Below, piece by piece: positions 46,092 through 56,241 of a stretch of DNA of 64,000 nucleotides. The notes beneath the pieces are model-generated. The model searched no databases and was not told the DNA's origin. It was given only the letters and a program-made list of their open reading frames with translations. Location: the NCBI GenBank assembly GCA_907163375.1, contig CAJQUW010001725.1, positions 21,006 to 85,005 of the forward strand. Direction: 5' to 3'. The stretch is from Prostheceraeus crozeri. Its lineage: Eukaryota > Platyhelminthes > Polycladida > Euryleptidae. Position numbers and translations under genes: made by a program. The stretch's first letter is position 1. Each line of letters starts with the position of its first letter.

Positions 46092-46390
46092 AATTATGTT
46101 TTACACTTCAAAAAATCTAGTTTCTGCTTCATGGAAATTCCTTTTTCGCGGGAGGGTCTGGAACGCAACTTCCGTGAAGTAGGAAGGGTTGCTGTATATG
46201 AATACAATATCAAATACATTAAAGCTTACAGCCATGAGATTAGAGGAGTAATTACCCGTGCGTGTCCTTGACATGTGCGAATGTTCGAGTTGGCAATGAG
46301 TATTATATAGTTTTGCAATTCCATGATTTGTTCGCTCAAGATCTCAGTGATGACTTCGTTTTTCTTCTACCTTTGAGCTTGGCGGCTCCT

Positions 46391-47050
46391 AGCTTTCGAG
46401 TACTGCATGGCACAGAGACTAAGCTCCATGAATGTCAGGGAGACAAGATTGTGGTGGAACACTAGTCGACGATGACACTGTATTGACTGCTGCCCACTCT
46501 TTTGTGAGCGAAAATACTATGAAACTTGGAGTTAGAAATGAAACTCTGCATCAATATGATAATTATGTCCGATTGCACGCTCATGATCCCAAAACTCCAG
46601 ACCCTAATGGAAAAGGAATAAATGTGAATCTGTTCCTAGTGGATTTGACATGGAAACATTGCCATATTGAAGTTGACTGAAAAAATTCCGTTATATACCT
46701 TCTCACCAATGCCAGAACTACAAGGAGTTCCTGTAGTAGAGACTGAAGATTTGCGTTATGTTGTTGGATTTGGAAAAAAGTGAGGCTCACAGTACACTGC
46801 TACAAAAAGGATCTCAGAGATCATTTCAGAGCAATGTGCACAATTCTATTGAGATTATCCTGCATATCGTCTGGCCATATTAGCAGATCATTTGTGTGTA
46901 GTATCCGGTCCGGCCACCCCATGCCACGAGGATAATGGTGGTCTTTTGTTCTGCTTCCCTAAGTGCAAGCAGGTATCAACAGCTTTGTGTGAAGATGGAT
47001 GTGTGGCGAAGAAGCTCCCTCCGGCTATACAAAAGTCTCCAGATACGTGA
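46391..47050 (+). pseudogene. Trypsin-like serine protease pseudogene, copy A
   Basis: An S1-family protease relic. It shows SFRVLHGTETKLHE (activation region, cf. RIVGGTEA), CGGTLVDDDTVLTAAHSF with the catalytic histidine but serine in place of the usual cysteine, and LRYVVGFGKK (cf. VVGWGK). Then comes LADHLCVVSGPATPCHEDNGG, aligned to the active-site GDSGG: the catalytic serine is replaced by asparagine (codon at 46934). GCVAKKLPPAIQKSP fits the end of the domain. The domain is spread over several frames with stops, so it is a pseudogene. The Ser-to-Asn change may predate decay (an inactive homologue). Confidence 0.75.
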
Positions 47051-47664
47051 AATGTATTATAAGTCACTATTAACGCACATACTCACTGCTGGCGAATACG
47101 ATGATTGAAACATCAGTCACGTTCCAAGTCTCTTGCCGTTATAACATTGGAACATATCTACTTGTACAGACAGCGGACAGTGAGTATTTGTAAGTCCTAC
47201 GCCTTAGAATAAGGGCTAAACAGAGATCACTGCGCAGATATCAATGAACGATGACATCGAACATACAATACAATCGAAATAAATTTTCTGATATCAGAGC
47301 ATTTGTTTTTCCTTTGTGTATTAGTGGTCTTGGATTCACAGAAAATAAACCTAGGTATACTTTTACGTACCATGAAACGACGTACCATAGACCACAGCTT
47401 CATGTTCCATTGTCTTCAATTCATTCCAATGGCAGTTGCACTTTTGATCTTAATTAACCGGCAACGTGCCATCCACAACCAGCGTAAAGTAACCATACAG
47501 CCATAGGCGTCGATCCCAGGGGGGGGGCAGGAGGCCGGTGGCCCCCCTGAAAAAATTGTGTGATACAGCTATAGTAGGCACCGCAGAATTAAATATTTTG
47601 TTTATCTGCTTCGGTTTGCTAGAAGTGTGATTAATACGAAATTGACGGCACATGGAGGAACCTA
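47051..47664. other. Non-coding end of copy A up to the piggyBac
   Basis: Contains CATAGGCGTCGATCCCAGGG with a G run and a GGCCCCCCTGAAAAA block near 47500-47560, resembling the end of another hAT-type repeat. The match to copy B stops only because the window ends. The piggyBac insertion site is about 100 bases further on. Confidence 0.5.
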
Positions 47665-47668
47665 TTAA

Positions 47669-50600
47669 CCCTAATCGGACCGGCAATTTCTACCATCATA
47701 TTCCGCACCCACCTGTCTACATACGTAGACAAATATTAAGAAAATATCGCAATTCTGTTGTGTTTTAATGTACAATTTTTCTGTGACTGAAGTGTCTCCT
47801 GATGTTAAACAGCATATCAACTATTTAGCGTATTAAATAATGCCGAATTGCAGAATTACATTACTGAACACATGCACTTGTACATGTGCATAACTTTTAT
47901 ATGTAACGAAATTATCTGCGTTACCGATTTTCTGTGTAACAACCCATTTCATGATATCTTGAATGAAAAAATCATGTTTACAACTGCATATACAGTAGTT
48001 ACAACCATAAAGTACATACATTTTTAGGGTAGTCAAGTTACAAAGCGCACAATGAACATAGAACCTGCTGTGTATGGTGATCTGAGCACACGTATTTTCG
48101 GCAACCTGAGCATAGTTTTCGTGTCGACTTACGGCAATGTGTCTCTTGACATTTCTTGGGCTTGTTATTACTTGAGGAGATGCCAATAAAATTAACAGGA
48201 AAACCCAGAGCAGTGAATGCCGATCTTGTTTGTGCATAAATCATTCTGTTGTTATATCTCGTTTTGATATTTCTTTCTGCCAGGTGAAGAGTTACATCTT
48301 TGATAAACGTTGCTCTACTTTTGGAGTATCCAGAAGCCTCCATGATGAGGAATGAGTTTAAAAGAGCCACGTCGATCATATTAAAGAAATGAAGAAGAGT
48401 ATATCTCCGAGTTTTACGACGGCAAGTAAAATCTTCCACTCTCGAGTCCATGACATCAACTCCTCCTTTTCCTTTATTGTAATCCATGATGATCTCTGGC
48501 TTTTTGTCATCTCTCGATGAAATCGGATTGTTTGTATGCAAGCTGCTCAGCATGAGAACGTTCTTGTTCTTCTTTGGGACATAAGAAGAGAGAAGTATCC
48601 GGTTCTCATGGTTCCATAAATTCCTGGTTTCGAATATCGGGACACCTCTAGTCACTTTCATCAGCTGAGGTACGCCGCGTCGCGATGACATAATAGTTCC
48701 CGTAGATGTTAAGCCATTTTGCAGGAGATTCACACACAAATCAAAAGAAGAAAAATATCGGTCGATGAAGATATTGCGATTCGTATTATAATACGGTTCA
48801 GTCAATTTCAAAACAACAGTTTTTGCAAGACCAACATTGCGAGATCCCTCAGCACCACAGTAAGGTAAAGCATTGAGAGCGTAACCATTTTTTGCGTCAC
48901 ATAGCCAGAAAATCTTAATCCCGTACTTGGCGGGTTTCTGAGGCATATAGGAACGACCCGGAGCATAGCCTCGGAATGCGTAAAGCTGTTCGTCAACGGT
49001 CATAGACGGTGAGGGAATATAATGTCTCCGAAGATTAGAGTTGAACATATTCCAAAACTCGCGTACAGCCGCTAATTTGTCACTTTGCTGTCTTTCTCGT
49101 CGTGTTACTTTATTGTCAAATGTAATATGAGAAAGAAGTAGTTTCAGTCTGTTTTTTGATAGCGCACATCGATAGAATGGACGGCTATCCGCTGGAGTGT
49201 ATAAGGTGGATAATGCCGACATGTTGTTTCTGTCTACTCCTGCTCGAATAATTGTTGCCAGACCTGCTGTGAATTCATCATAGGAAAAAATCTTCTTCTT
49301 TAGGGCACGTAATCTCCTGTTAGTGAAGCGCAAAGTCGTTCGTATCATATCTTCGGTTATAAAACACAAAAATGAATGAAGTTCTGAAGCTGGCGAAATA
49401 GTCGGGCCGTCGCGAAAAGCAATAATATTTCTACCGAGAAGTCTTCCTCTAGGAGCGTTGAATTTCCATATTATTCCGCTGGGGGAAACAACATGATCCA
49501 CATCGCGATCGACGTCTGATGTAACTCCATCACTTGCTGAACCGACGGAACTACTAGCTGATGATGCTTCTTCGTAGGAAGAATGTTCTTCTACTTCCAT
49601 ATCTCCATCGCTGGATTGTTCATACAACTGTGGATCTTCCGTGGCCGAGTACGACGAATCACTATCACTGACGTATTCATCAGTTTCTTCGTCAGAAGAA
49701 GACGAGTCATCATTCTCTTCATGACTAGAGCGAAGGCGCGATACAATTTCCTCGAGCGAGGGTCGTCGGTTCATGTCGAAGGCGAATCAAGTCTGAAGTT
49801 ACATCCTCGAGACAACTGCTGATGAAAGTGTTTTAGATTTTCACCGATCGATAAGGACGTCATCACATGATTGTCTAGATTTTCTCGCATACATTACATA
49901 ACAGAAGCAACAAAATACGTCCGTGTTTTGGAACCGAACTCCACCAGAGTATGACGCAACTTTACTTGAGATAAGAAAATGATGTAATACTTTGTGCGGT
50001 TGGGCTCCATTTTTCCCGACTAACTTTCAGTCGTCAAGCTGACAATCATGCTAGCAAATCACGTGTAATTCTGGTTTACAGAATCCATGTCCATCACTTC
50101 ATTCTTTTGGGATCAGCAGCACAATTTGACATTTTTACGTAACGAATGCAATAATAATATTGATAATTTTTTATTCGTCAATACAACGAGCGGTGTATGA
50201 CAGAAAATGAAATGTTGCAACTACTTTAGTTCAAGCGACTAGCAATGACTAAAAGTGCGACTAATGCCAGAAAGGCGGAGATTATGATGAAGCAGGGGGT
50301 GTCTTTGGGATGGGATGAGAGCGCGTGTTGGCGGCGAACCAGTAATGACGTAATGATTGAAATATGTCTCAACGTACGCGGACGGAAACAGGACAGAAAC
50401 AGTGGCTACAACCTACAAGACCTTGAATGAGTCACATTAGTCAAGATTGTGATGTCAAGTCGTAATGAAATGTTAGTCTGGAAAGTTACCGCAATGGTGA
50501 GAAGTAATTATGTCATAGGAAAATTCAATGACCGGTAGTCAGTTGCACAAATACGAGTGGCGTCAAAAATCATTCTGTTGATAATTGTGAAGAAAAGCAC

Positions 50601-51215
50601 ACTCGCAGTATAAAAATGTTGAGTTCATAAGGATTCGGAAGATGTGATAATTACGCAAAGGAGCACTACAATGAATGCACTTCATCGCGAATGAGTTACT
50701 CGTCTGTGTATTATTCAAAAGTGCGAAAGTGATAAATTATTATTTCATGTACACAAGATGTGTTCCACTATTTCACTCATAGGTGGATAGTAAATAGGCC
50801 AGTGAAAAATAAAAATATTCTATCACTAATGACTACTGATCGCATACCACCTGTACTACTTATAAACTCAACGTCTTTTATCAGAGTTGCTGAATCATTT
50901 TTGATTATGCTGGATATCGATTTGAATCAACGTAAATGCATATCGCTTCGTTATGAAAAGTAGAGTCGTGCAGTCAATAACAACCCACCAATTTAAAAGT
51001 GCTTGTCTACACATGTAGACAGGTGGGCCGAATATGATTCAGTTTCAAGTTTTGCATGAAGGAGTTCGAATTTCAGTTTCTTCTTAGGACTACGTAATAG
51101 TAGGGCACAAAATATCTTGGAACTGGAGTTTCAGCTGAATAACTCATTTTTCATGAAAGTTACAGTAATTTAAAAACAGCTTGTCTACACATGTAGACAG
51201 GTGGTCCGATTAGGG
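47669..51215 (-). mobile_element. Apparently complete piggyBac transposon
   Basis: Perfect 13-bp inverted ends CCCTAATCGGACC (47669-47681) and GGTCCGATTAGGG (51203-51215) are flanked by TTAA at 47665-47668 and 51216-51219, the signature of piggyBac insertion. Subterminal palindromic modules sit inside both ends: CCACCTGTCTACATACGTAGAC near 47709, GTCTACACATGTAGACAGGTGG at 51183, and an extra copy of the right-hand module at 51007-51028. The single gene is an intact transposase on the minus strand. About 1.4 kb of non-coding DNA lies between the right end and the start codon; about 370 bases follow the stop. Element length is 3547 bp. With intact ends and ORF it could be mobile or recently so. 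Confidence 0.93.
48038..49774 (-). CDS. piggyBac transposase, intact (578 aa)
   Basis: A cut-and-paste transposase that excises and inserts at TTAA without leaving a footprint. Residues 1-95 are acidic and serine-rich. The DDE/RNase H-like domain has its aspartates at D261 (SMTVDEQLYAFRG), D338 (NIFIDRYFSSFDL) and D440 (NKGKGGVDVMD), matching the family triad. The C terminus (about 540-578) is a cysteine-rich zinc-binding domain (CQETHC, CSGC, YVCSDHH, CSLC) that binds the subterminal palindromes in known piggyBac elements. Length is close to the usual 570-600 residues. The first in-frame methionine is used; no frameshift or stop is present. It shares the family, but not close sequence, with the relic at 7-9 kb. 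Confidence 0.95.
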   Translation of the reverse strand: MNRRPSLEEIVSRLRSSHEENDDSSSSDEETDEYVSDSDSSYSATEDPQLYEQSSDGDMEVEEHSSYEEASSASSSVGSASDGVTSDVDRDVDHVVSPSGIIWKFNAPRGRLLGRNIIAFRDGPTISPASELHSFLCFITEDMIRTTLRFTNRRLRALKKKIFSYDEFTAGLATIIRAGVDRNNMSALSTLYTPADSRPFYRCALSKNRLKLLLSHITFDNKVTRRERQQSDKLAAVREFWNMFNSNLRRHYIPSPSMTVDEQLYAFRGYAPGRSYMPQKPAKYGIKIFWLCDAKNGYALNALPYCGAEGSRNVGLAKTVVLKLTEPYYNTNRNIFIDRYFSSFDLCVNLLQNGLTSTGTIMSSRRGVPQLMKVTRGVPIFETRNLWNHENRILLSSYVPKKNKNVLMLSSLHTNNPISSRDDKKPEIIMDYNKGKGGVDVMDSRVEDFTCRRKTRRYTLLHFFNMIDVALLNSFLIMEASGYSKSRATFIKDVTLHLAERNIKTRYNNRMIYAQTRSAFTALGFPVNFIGISSSNNKPKKCQETHCRKSTRKLCSGCRKYVCSDHHTQQVLCSLCAL

Positions 51216-51219
51216 TTAA

Positions 51220-51735
51220 GTGGGCAAAAAGTAATTCCTGATACCTTACAGAGATAGGAAAAAAGTCGTGCGTCGCTTGCGGATTAATGTGAGTTCCAGC
51301 AAAGTGCTTCGATTGCCGAAATTCCTTCAGATTCGAAGAATTCAGATCATTGCCCACAAGTTTTCTCCATAATGTTGGCCCTTCCGATCATTATTAAAGA
51401 AAGTAGCAGGCGTACGAAAATTAGTTCACTTGATGATTTTACATCCTCTCCTTGTCATTGCTCACTGTATAGTGCATACATTGAATCGAAGCCAGACATC
51501 GATGTGTGTTTCGGTGTGTGCGAAGTGATATCACAGCACGCACCCATCTCTCACTGGTTCTGGTGTCCTCTGCTGACAGCTTATTGTTTGCCATTTCCAA
51601 TAGGATATTATCCAATAGGAATTATCCATTCGAGAAGGAGCAAGTTGTCTAATTCTGTGATGTGCTATTTCGATATTAAGGTTACATACAATTCTTCCTT
51701 TCTAGGAAACGGAAGCGCGCGCAAATGAATTTAAT
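51220..51735. other. Flank right of piggyBac, with an empty-site counterpart
   Basis: A 118-codon open frame at 51372-51728 has no recognisable domain. From TTAA at 51676 the sequence matches 9150-9215 beside the older piggyBac and represents that repeat without the transposon. Confidence 0.5.
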
Positions 51736-51739
51736 TCTC

Positions 51740-52600
51740 TGGTAGGCACAGTGTCGACTCAAAAAATATCATCATAAAGTGAACATTTTTATACAAAGAT
51801 TCAACTTTTTGCGTTGATTATGTTCATGCGATCCAAATAATGCTTGATTAATTTTTAAAAAGCTAAATTTTTAAATATTATTCCTGTGTTTATATGCTAG
51901 CAATTTGGTACTTAAGACTTTAATATTATATAAAAGTAGCATGAAACTGGTTGATATCAAAAAGGGTATCCTAATAAAACGGAAATTAAGCTGATTATCA
52001 AGAAGTTTCATGAACCGCATCATAATGAATGCCTTCATGCAAAAGTTGAAATCTTATTCTAACTCTTGGCTTAAATTTCAAGGTTGCTAACTTAAGAAAT
52101 CTAGTTAATAGATTTTTTTCACCAGACAAAATGGATCTGTAAAGCTAATATTCTTGTTCAAATTGCTAACTAGCAGACTGCATTCTACGGTCAATAAAAG
52201 TCACTGTGAGCAATTGAGTTGTAAATGTTTAGAATGAAAACACTCTAGCAGTTAGAATTAAACTATCTTTATGTGGATTAATTCAATTTTCATAGGCATA
52301 CGATTTCATGAGTCACTAAATTTTAGTTATATTTCTTATTTGAAAATAATGCGGACCCATTTACATATTTTAAAGTTAATTATGATAATTGTCTTTGATT
52401 ATGATATTTTGCTCTTTCAATGTAGCTTGTGACAAGATCACACGGAAGCAGATTCTCTTATTGATAAAGCTGAGTGGTGGTCACGTCGCTTGAGGACAAT
52501 TATTAATAAACCAAAGTTGTCATGACAAGGAGAATTTGTAGAATACTGCAATGCTATTTCTTCTGTATTGCTATCATGATCAGTCAGTTCCGTGCTAATT
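51740..52600 (-). repeat. Inverted copy of the lectin-like gene 3' flank
   Basis: The reverse complement aligns with 37825-38485 and, more distantly, with 40125-40670. Examples are TTTTTTGAGTCGACACT at the left end, TAAACACAGGAATAAT, and TGACTGATCATGATAGCAAT at the right end. No gene body is attached. With 37475-38490 it forms an inverted pair about 13 kb apart around copy A. Confidence 0.7.
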
Positions 52601-53770
52601 GCTAATTAGTACATGCTATTTGACTAATTAAGTCTATTTTTACAAATTCAACAGGATCTTACATGTGCACACCCGGACGCATATCTTTGAAAATTGATTA
52701 GCACTTTTTAGTAGTTATTTCATACTTTGCCAAGATTCAAAGTGTGACGAGATTGCGGAGTTTTGTAGTATGTTTTCGAATAGAACATGTTTTAGAAGTT
52801 CCTTGATGCTTTTGAAGCGCAGAGTATAAAAGACTATAGTATTGAAAGACTGAAACTTCCATATTTTCGCATGTTTAACTTTTGGAAGCAACAAAATTCG
52901 TTCTCCATGAAAATACAGGTCAATTTCTATACATTAGAAGATAGGAGCTACCATAGATATTTTTGTACTCATCATAAAAATCTCCAGTTTTTAAATTTCA
53001 CACGAGTTTACCATGTTTACGCATTCTTTGTAGAGTTGACACGGCTTTCTAATTCTAAGCAGGACGATTTGAAGTGAAATTTGCCAAAATTTTCGATCTT
53101 TTATTGTTGAAAAGTAATCCACGTGCTGATCTTCTTCTAGCAAAATAGTATGTTCCATTGATAATTAGAAGTGCCGTAGATAGTCTGAGATAGCAATTTA
53201 AACTAAAAACATAAATGATTCGTGACGCAAACTTCAAGCGGTTCTGAAAATTTTAGCTTTTTATATTTTGAAGGAACTCATTTTTCAACGATTGCATTTT
53301 TTGTAATCGGCATGCGGTTTTGTTTTAAGTGAACAGGGCTTTTGGGGAAAAACCTAGGTAGGTATTTAAAACATGGAATTTGGGTATGAGGGTAGCAGGT
53401 TTAGTGAACCTCAAATTGAGACCAATGCAACACCTGTCCTAAAGTCATGCCGGCGTCCCTACTGCTAGAAGATGGTCATTGCCCTTGAATACATTCAACA
53501 TCCTTGAAATGCTAGAGACCTCCATCAGCTGTCTATTTCCAATGCATCTTCCAATTGGACGTCTAGCCGTGCTACTCCGTTGCTTCGTCAAAGCTCTTTC
53601 TTTCCATAAATGTTCATCAATCTATCAAGGCTATCGTTGCGAGTTAGCTAATGTGAATCTGGATTGATTAAGCGTGAATTCAGTATTCTAGCAGTCTTGT
53701 AATTTTCAAATAGCTGTATTATTTTTGCACCTTTTCCACTAGTAGTTCAAGATTTATATTTCGGAAGATG
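52601..53770. other. Non-coding stretch
   Basis: No gene or clear repeat recognised. Confidence 0.4.
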
Positions 53771-53780
53771 AAATTGTCAT

Positions 53781-54032
53781 TCAGAGAGCAAGAATTATAT
53801 TTCAGAGGATCCGTCTTGTATTTCAGAAGATGGGATATACAAGTAATAGTCACTATGATGAAGATCAAACGCTAAAAAGTGGCCTGTTGTATAGTGAATA
53901 AAAGTTTTGGTAGATGTTTTTCACTGGCACCAAGACATTCATTCACTTTGCATCTACCAAAATATTTATTCACTAGGACTTCCTGTAATACTAGTCGTAT
54001 CTTCTGAAATACATTTCTTGCTATCTGAATGA
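53781..54032. repeat. Nested palindromic repeat
   Basis: The inner hairpin TAGTGAATAAAAGTTTTGGTAGATG (53892) pairs with CATCTACCAAAATATTTATTCACTA (ending 53975). Outer blocks also pair in part (TTCAGAGAGCAAGAATTATATTTCAGA... with ...TCTGAAATACATTTCTTGCTATCTGAA). It is MITE-like, without coding content. Confidence 0.65.
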
Positions 54033-54309
54033 AGATATATTATATTGCCTTTCAGATGACAGTCTAAATCGCCGACGCGTAGCGCCAGTAATCATGACCG
54101 CAATGATTTTACCATAGAATTATATTACCATGCAACTGCGAACATGTTCGAATTCGGACAGCAATGACTATCAGCCTCGGCTGCTAATGAGCCCCGTCTT
54201 CAAATAGTCATTGATGTCCTCTCAAACATTCTCGCAGTTATACATTGTTACTGAACCTAAAATCTATGTCATCAAAAATCTAAGATTTTGACCTGTAAAA
54301 GAGTCAAAT

Positions 54310-54520
54310 CCATGATAATTTTCCACATAGCCCATGCAGCTCAGTGCATTTAAGTATGTCAAGCTTGAGGTATCTACGAGTCCAAATTGTGAACCATAGG
54401 ATTCACTGGGAATGCGACGATGAACGGTGAAATGCTTGTACCTCAATGGTAGGCCTACTACATAGCAAATTAGGCGGCCTTAATTATGCAATTAAGGCCG
54501 TCTATAATTTCAAATTGGAG
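54310..54520. repeat. Dispersed repeat, second copy
   Basis: Partner of 3150-3370 (see there). Here the right end runs into a palindrome GGCGGCCTTAATTATGCAATTAAGGCCGTC. Confidence 0.65.
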
Positions 54521-54798
54521 ATATGTAAACGACTTTCATAGAAAAATGACAGGTGAAATATCGGCGGACAAATCTACCTACTCAGTAACAATGACAATCC
54601 TATATTTTTGATATAAAATCATAGTCTGAAAATGAAATCCTATTTTCTGAATTCTGAACTATAGACCTTGTAGTCTGAAATGCCAATGAAAAGAGTGTAG
54701 TAAATTTAGGTCTCAGAATCTACTGCAGATAAGTGACATATCTACATGTTCGATTGGAATAAGTATGATGAATGGATATCTGTGAATACAGGAGTTAA

Positions 54799-54887
54799 AG
54801 CTATCTGTCGAAGGCATAAATTGGAAGATTTCTGAGGCCGCGCACGCTCGAGGATATTTTCCAATTTATGCACGACGACAGATAGCT
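54799..54887. repeat. Hairpin repeat
   Basis: AGCTATCTGTCG...GCATAAATTGGAA pairs with TTCCAATTTATGC...CGACAGATAGCT. The centre GAGGCCGCGCACGCTCGAGG resembles the GC-rich loop of the hairpin at 27961. Confidence 0.7.
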
Positions 54888-55311
54888 ATAATTTCTATTA
54901 ATCTCTAGCTGTCATGGATTAAAAAGCATTTGTGACGTGGTCCACAGATGTTAATGAACGAGCATTAGCATGTTTAGAATAGATATCTGAAATTGGAGGA
55001 CATAAATGGGAAGTTGTATCTCCATTAAAAAAAAATACATTTACATTGAAATTGGCGGAGAATATTGTGATGTGAGGACATGAACATCTGAAAATTCAAC
55101 TAGTTTAGTTCACAGATGAAGATGAAATTGCAAATATCCTATGATTAATGTCCTGGGGATTAATTGGAATACTACCACTTGACTTTATCGGCATGCTTGC
55201 ATCAAGAATACTTGCAAATATTGAATACAGATTAGATGCTTGAGATCTGTTTAAAGATCGTGCGTCAATGCGTTTTGACCTTGATAATTTTCAGCATTAA
55301 ACAAATTAGCT

Positions 55312-55425
55312 ATGTCAGAGGAAATGCAGAATGCACTTACTGAAAGTCTCTTTGATGATCAAGGAGACTCTGAAGTAGATGTCAGTTATGAAGAACTTGT
55401 TTGTTATCGTTTTAATGATAATTAA
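55312..55425 (+). CDS. Short upstream ORF of lectin-like copy B (37 aa)
   Basis: Same length and place as the copy A ORF, beginning MSEEMQNALTESLFDDQ and ending CYRFNDN. It stops 45 bases before the main ATG at 55471, in frame. All five nucleotide differences from copy A change an amino acid, so recent constraint is not obvious, although the reading frame and motif are kept across all family members. Confidence 0.5.
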   Translation: MSEEMQNALTESLFDDQGDSEVDVSYEELVCYRFNDN

Positions 55426-55470
55426 GTTACCAAAGCTTCTCACAGGTAACCTATTCACCAGATAGAGAGC

Positions 55471-56241
55471 ATGTTTCGCATCGATTTGCCATATTACGTT
55501 TTCATGACGATCGCAAGTGGCCAAATAGGGGCAATCCAGTTTGATGTGTTAAGTTTTCCTTACAAATTTTTCTCTAACGAGGAATATTCACCGGAAGCAG
55601 ATATTTGGCTGGCAAAAGGCCGTTCAGTCATCGATTGTCTGTCAAGATGTACGGAGAGCACTCCATGCTGTGCTACAATGTTTTTGGATAAAACTGATCA
55701 TTGTATTATGTTCAAGGACACACCAGTCACTAGCAATCCAAAAAAGGTGAAAAATATCACCTCAAGAATTGCCATCAATCGCAAGTGTCGCAGTTGTTTA
55801 ACTTCCTATAAAATCAAAGTTGAAGGTAATACTGATTCCATGAGATATAACATGAGGATGCGCTACGCAGCGGCGGGCAGTGATATTCTAGACAGAAGAT
55901 GCCAAGAAGATGGTGCGAGACTTGCAGATCTAAGAAAGGCCGATGTGCGGGAATTCTTGGTAAAGATGTGGATGAAAGAAATCCATGATAAACCAGTAGA
56001 AAAATATCGCGATCTACATCTCAATATCAAGCTTTTCAACCATAAATGGTATTGGTTTCCTTTTACTCCTCCTCAAGAAGTCAATATAACTGAATTAACT
56101 AATCAAGGATTCAAATGGAATGTTACCGAGATCCCAGGAAAGTACTTCTTGTTGCTTGATCTGAAAACCACTATCCCAAAAATCATCAACGTTCATAAAC
56201 TTGTCCTACGCGGATCATTTTGTGAATGTCCAGCGTTTTGA
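55471..56241 (+). CDS. Secreted PAN-like / C-type-lectin-like protein, copy B (256 aa)
   Basis: An intact single-exon gene with the same architecture as copy A: signal peptide (1-22), PAN/apple-like cysteine cluster (56-109), and C-type-lectin-like region (about 140-256) ending FCECPAF. It keeps cysteine 106 (RKCRSC), as does the 17-kb gene, so the cysteine set is complete. By my count it has about 26 nucleotide differences from copy A in 771 bases, only about five or six of them silent. Changes cluster at residues 187-191 (KLFNH here, RFFYR in copy A), just before the WYW core. The likely role is secreted recognition; the ligand is unknown. Confidence 0.83.
   Translation: MFRIDLPYYVFMTIASGQIGAIQFDVLSFPYKFFSNEEYSPEADIWLAKGRSVIDCLSRCTESTPCCATMFLDKTDHCIMFKDTPVTSNPKKVKNITSRIAINRKCRSCLTSYKIKVEGNTDSMRYNMRMRYAAAGSDILDRRCQEDGARLADLRKADVREFLVKMWMKEIHDKPVEKYRDLHLNIKLFNHKWYWFPFTPPQEVNITELTNQGFKWNVTEIPGKYFLLLDLKTTIPKIINVHKLVLRGSFCECPAF

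Larger units (their letters stand above)
38520..47561 (+). repeat. Segmental duplication, copy A
   Basis: Matches 55185-64000 in direct orientation (offset 16665-16667 in the left part, reduced by a deletion on the right). It carries a lectin-like gene, hAT MITE, Tigger remnant, LINE fragment and trypsin-like pseudogene. Divergence is uneven: about 2-3% left of about 40980, close to zero from 41000 to 42200, and under about 1% beyond. The right limit is unknown because copy B runs off the window. Confidence 0.95.
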
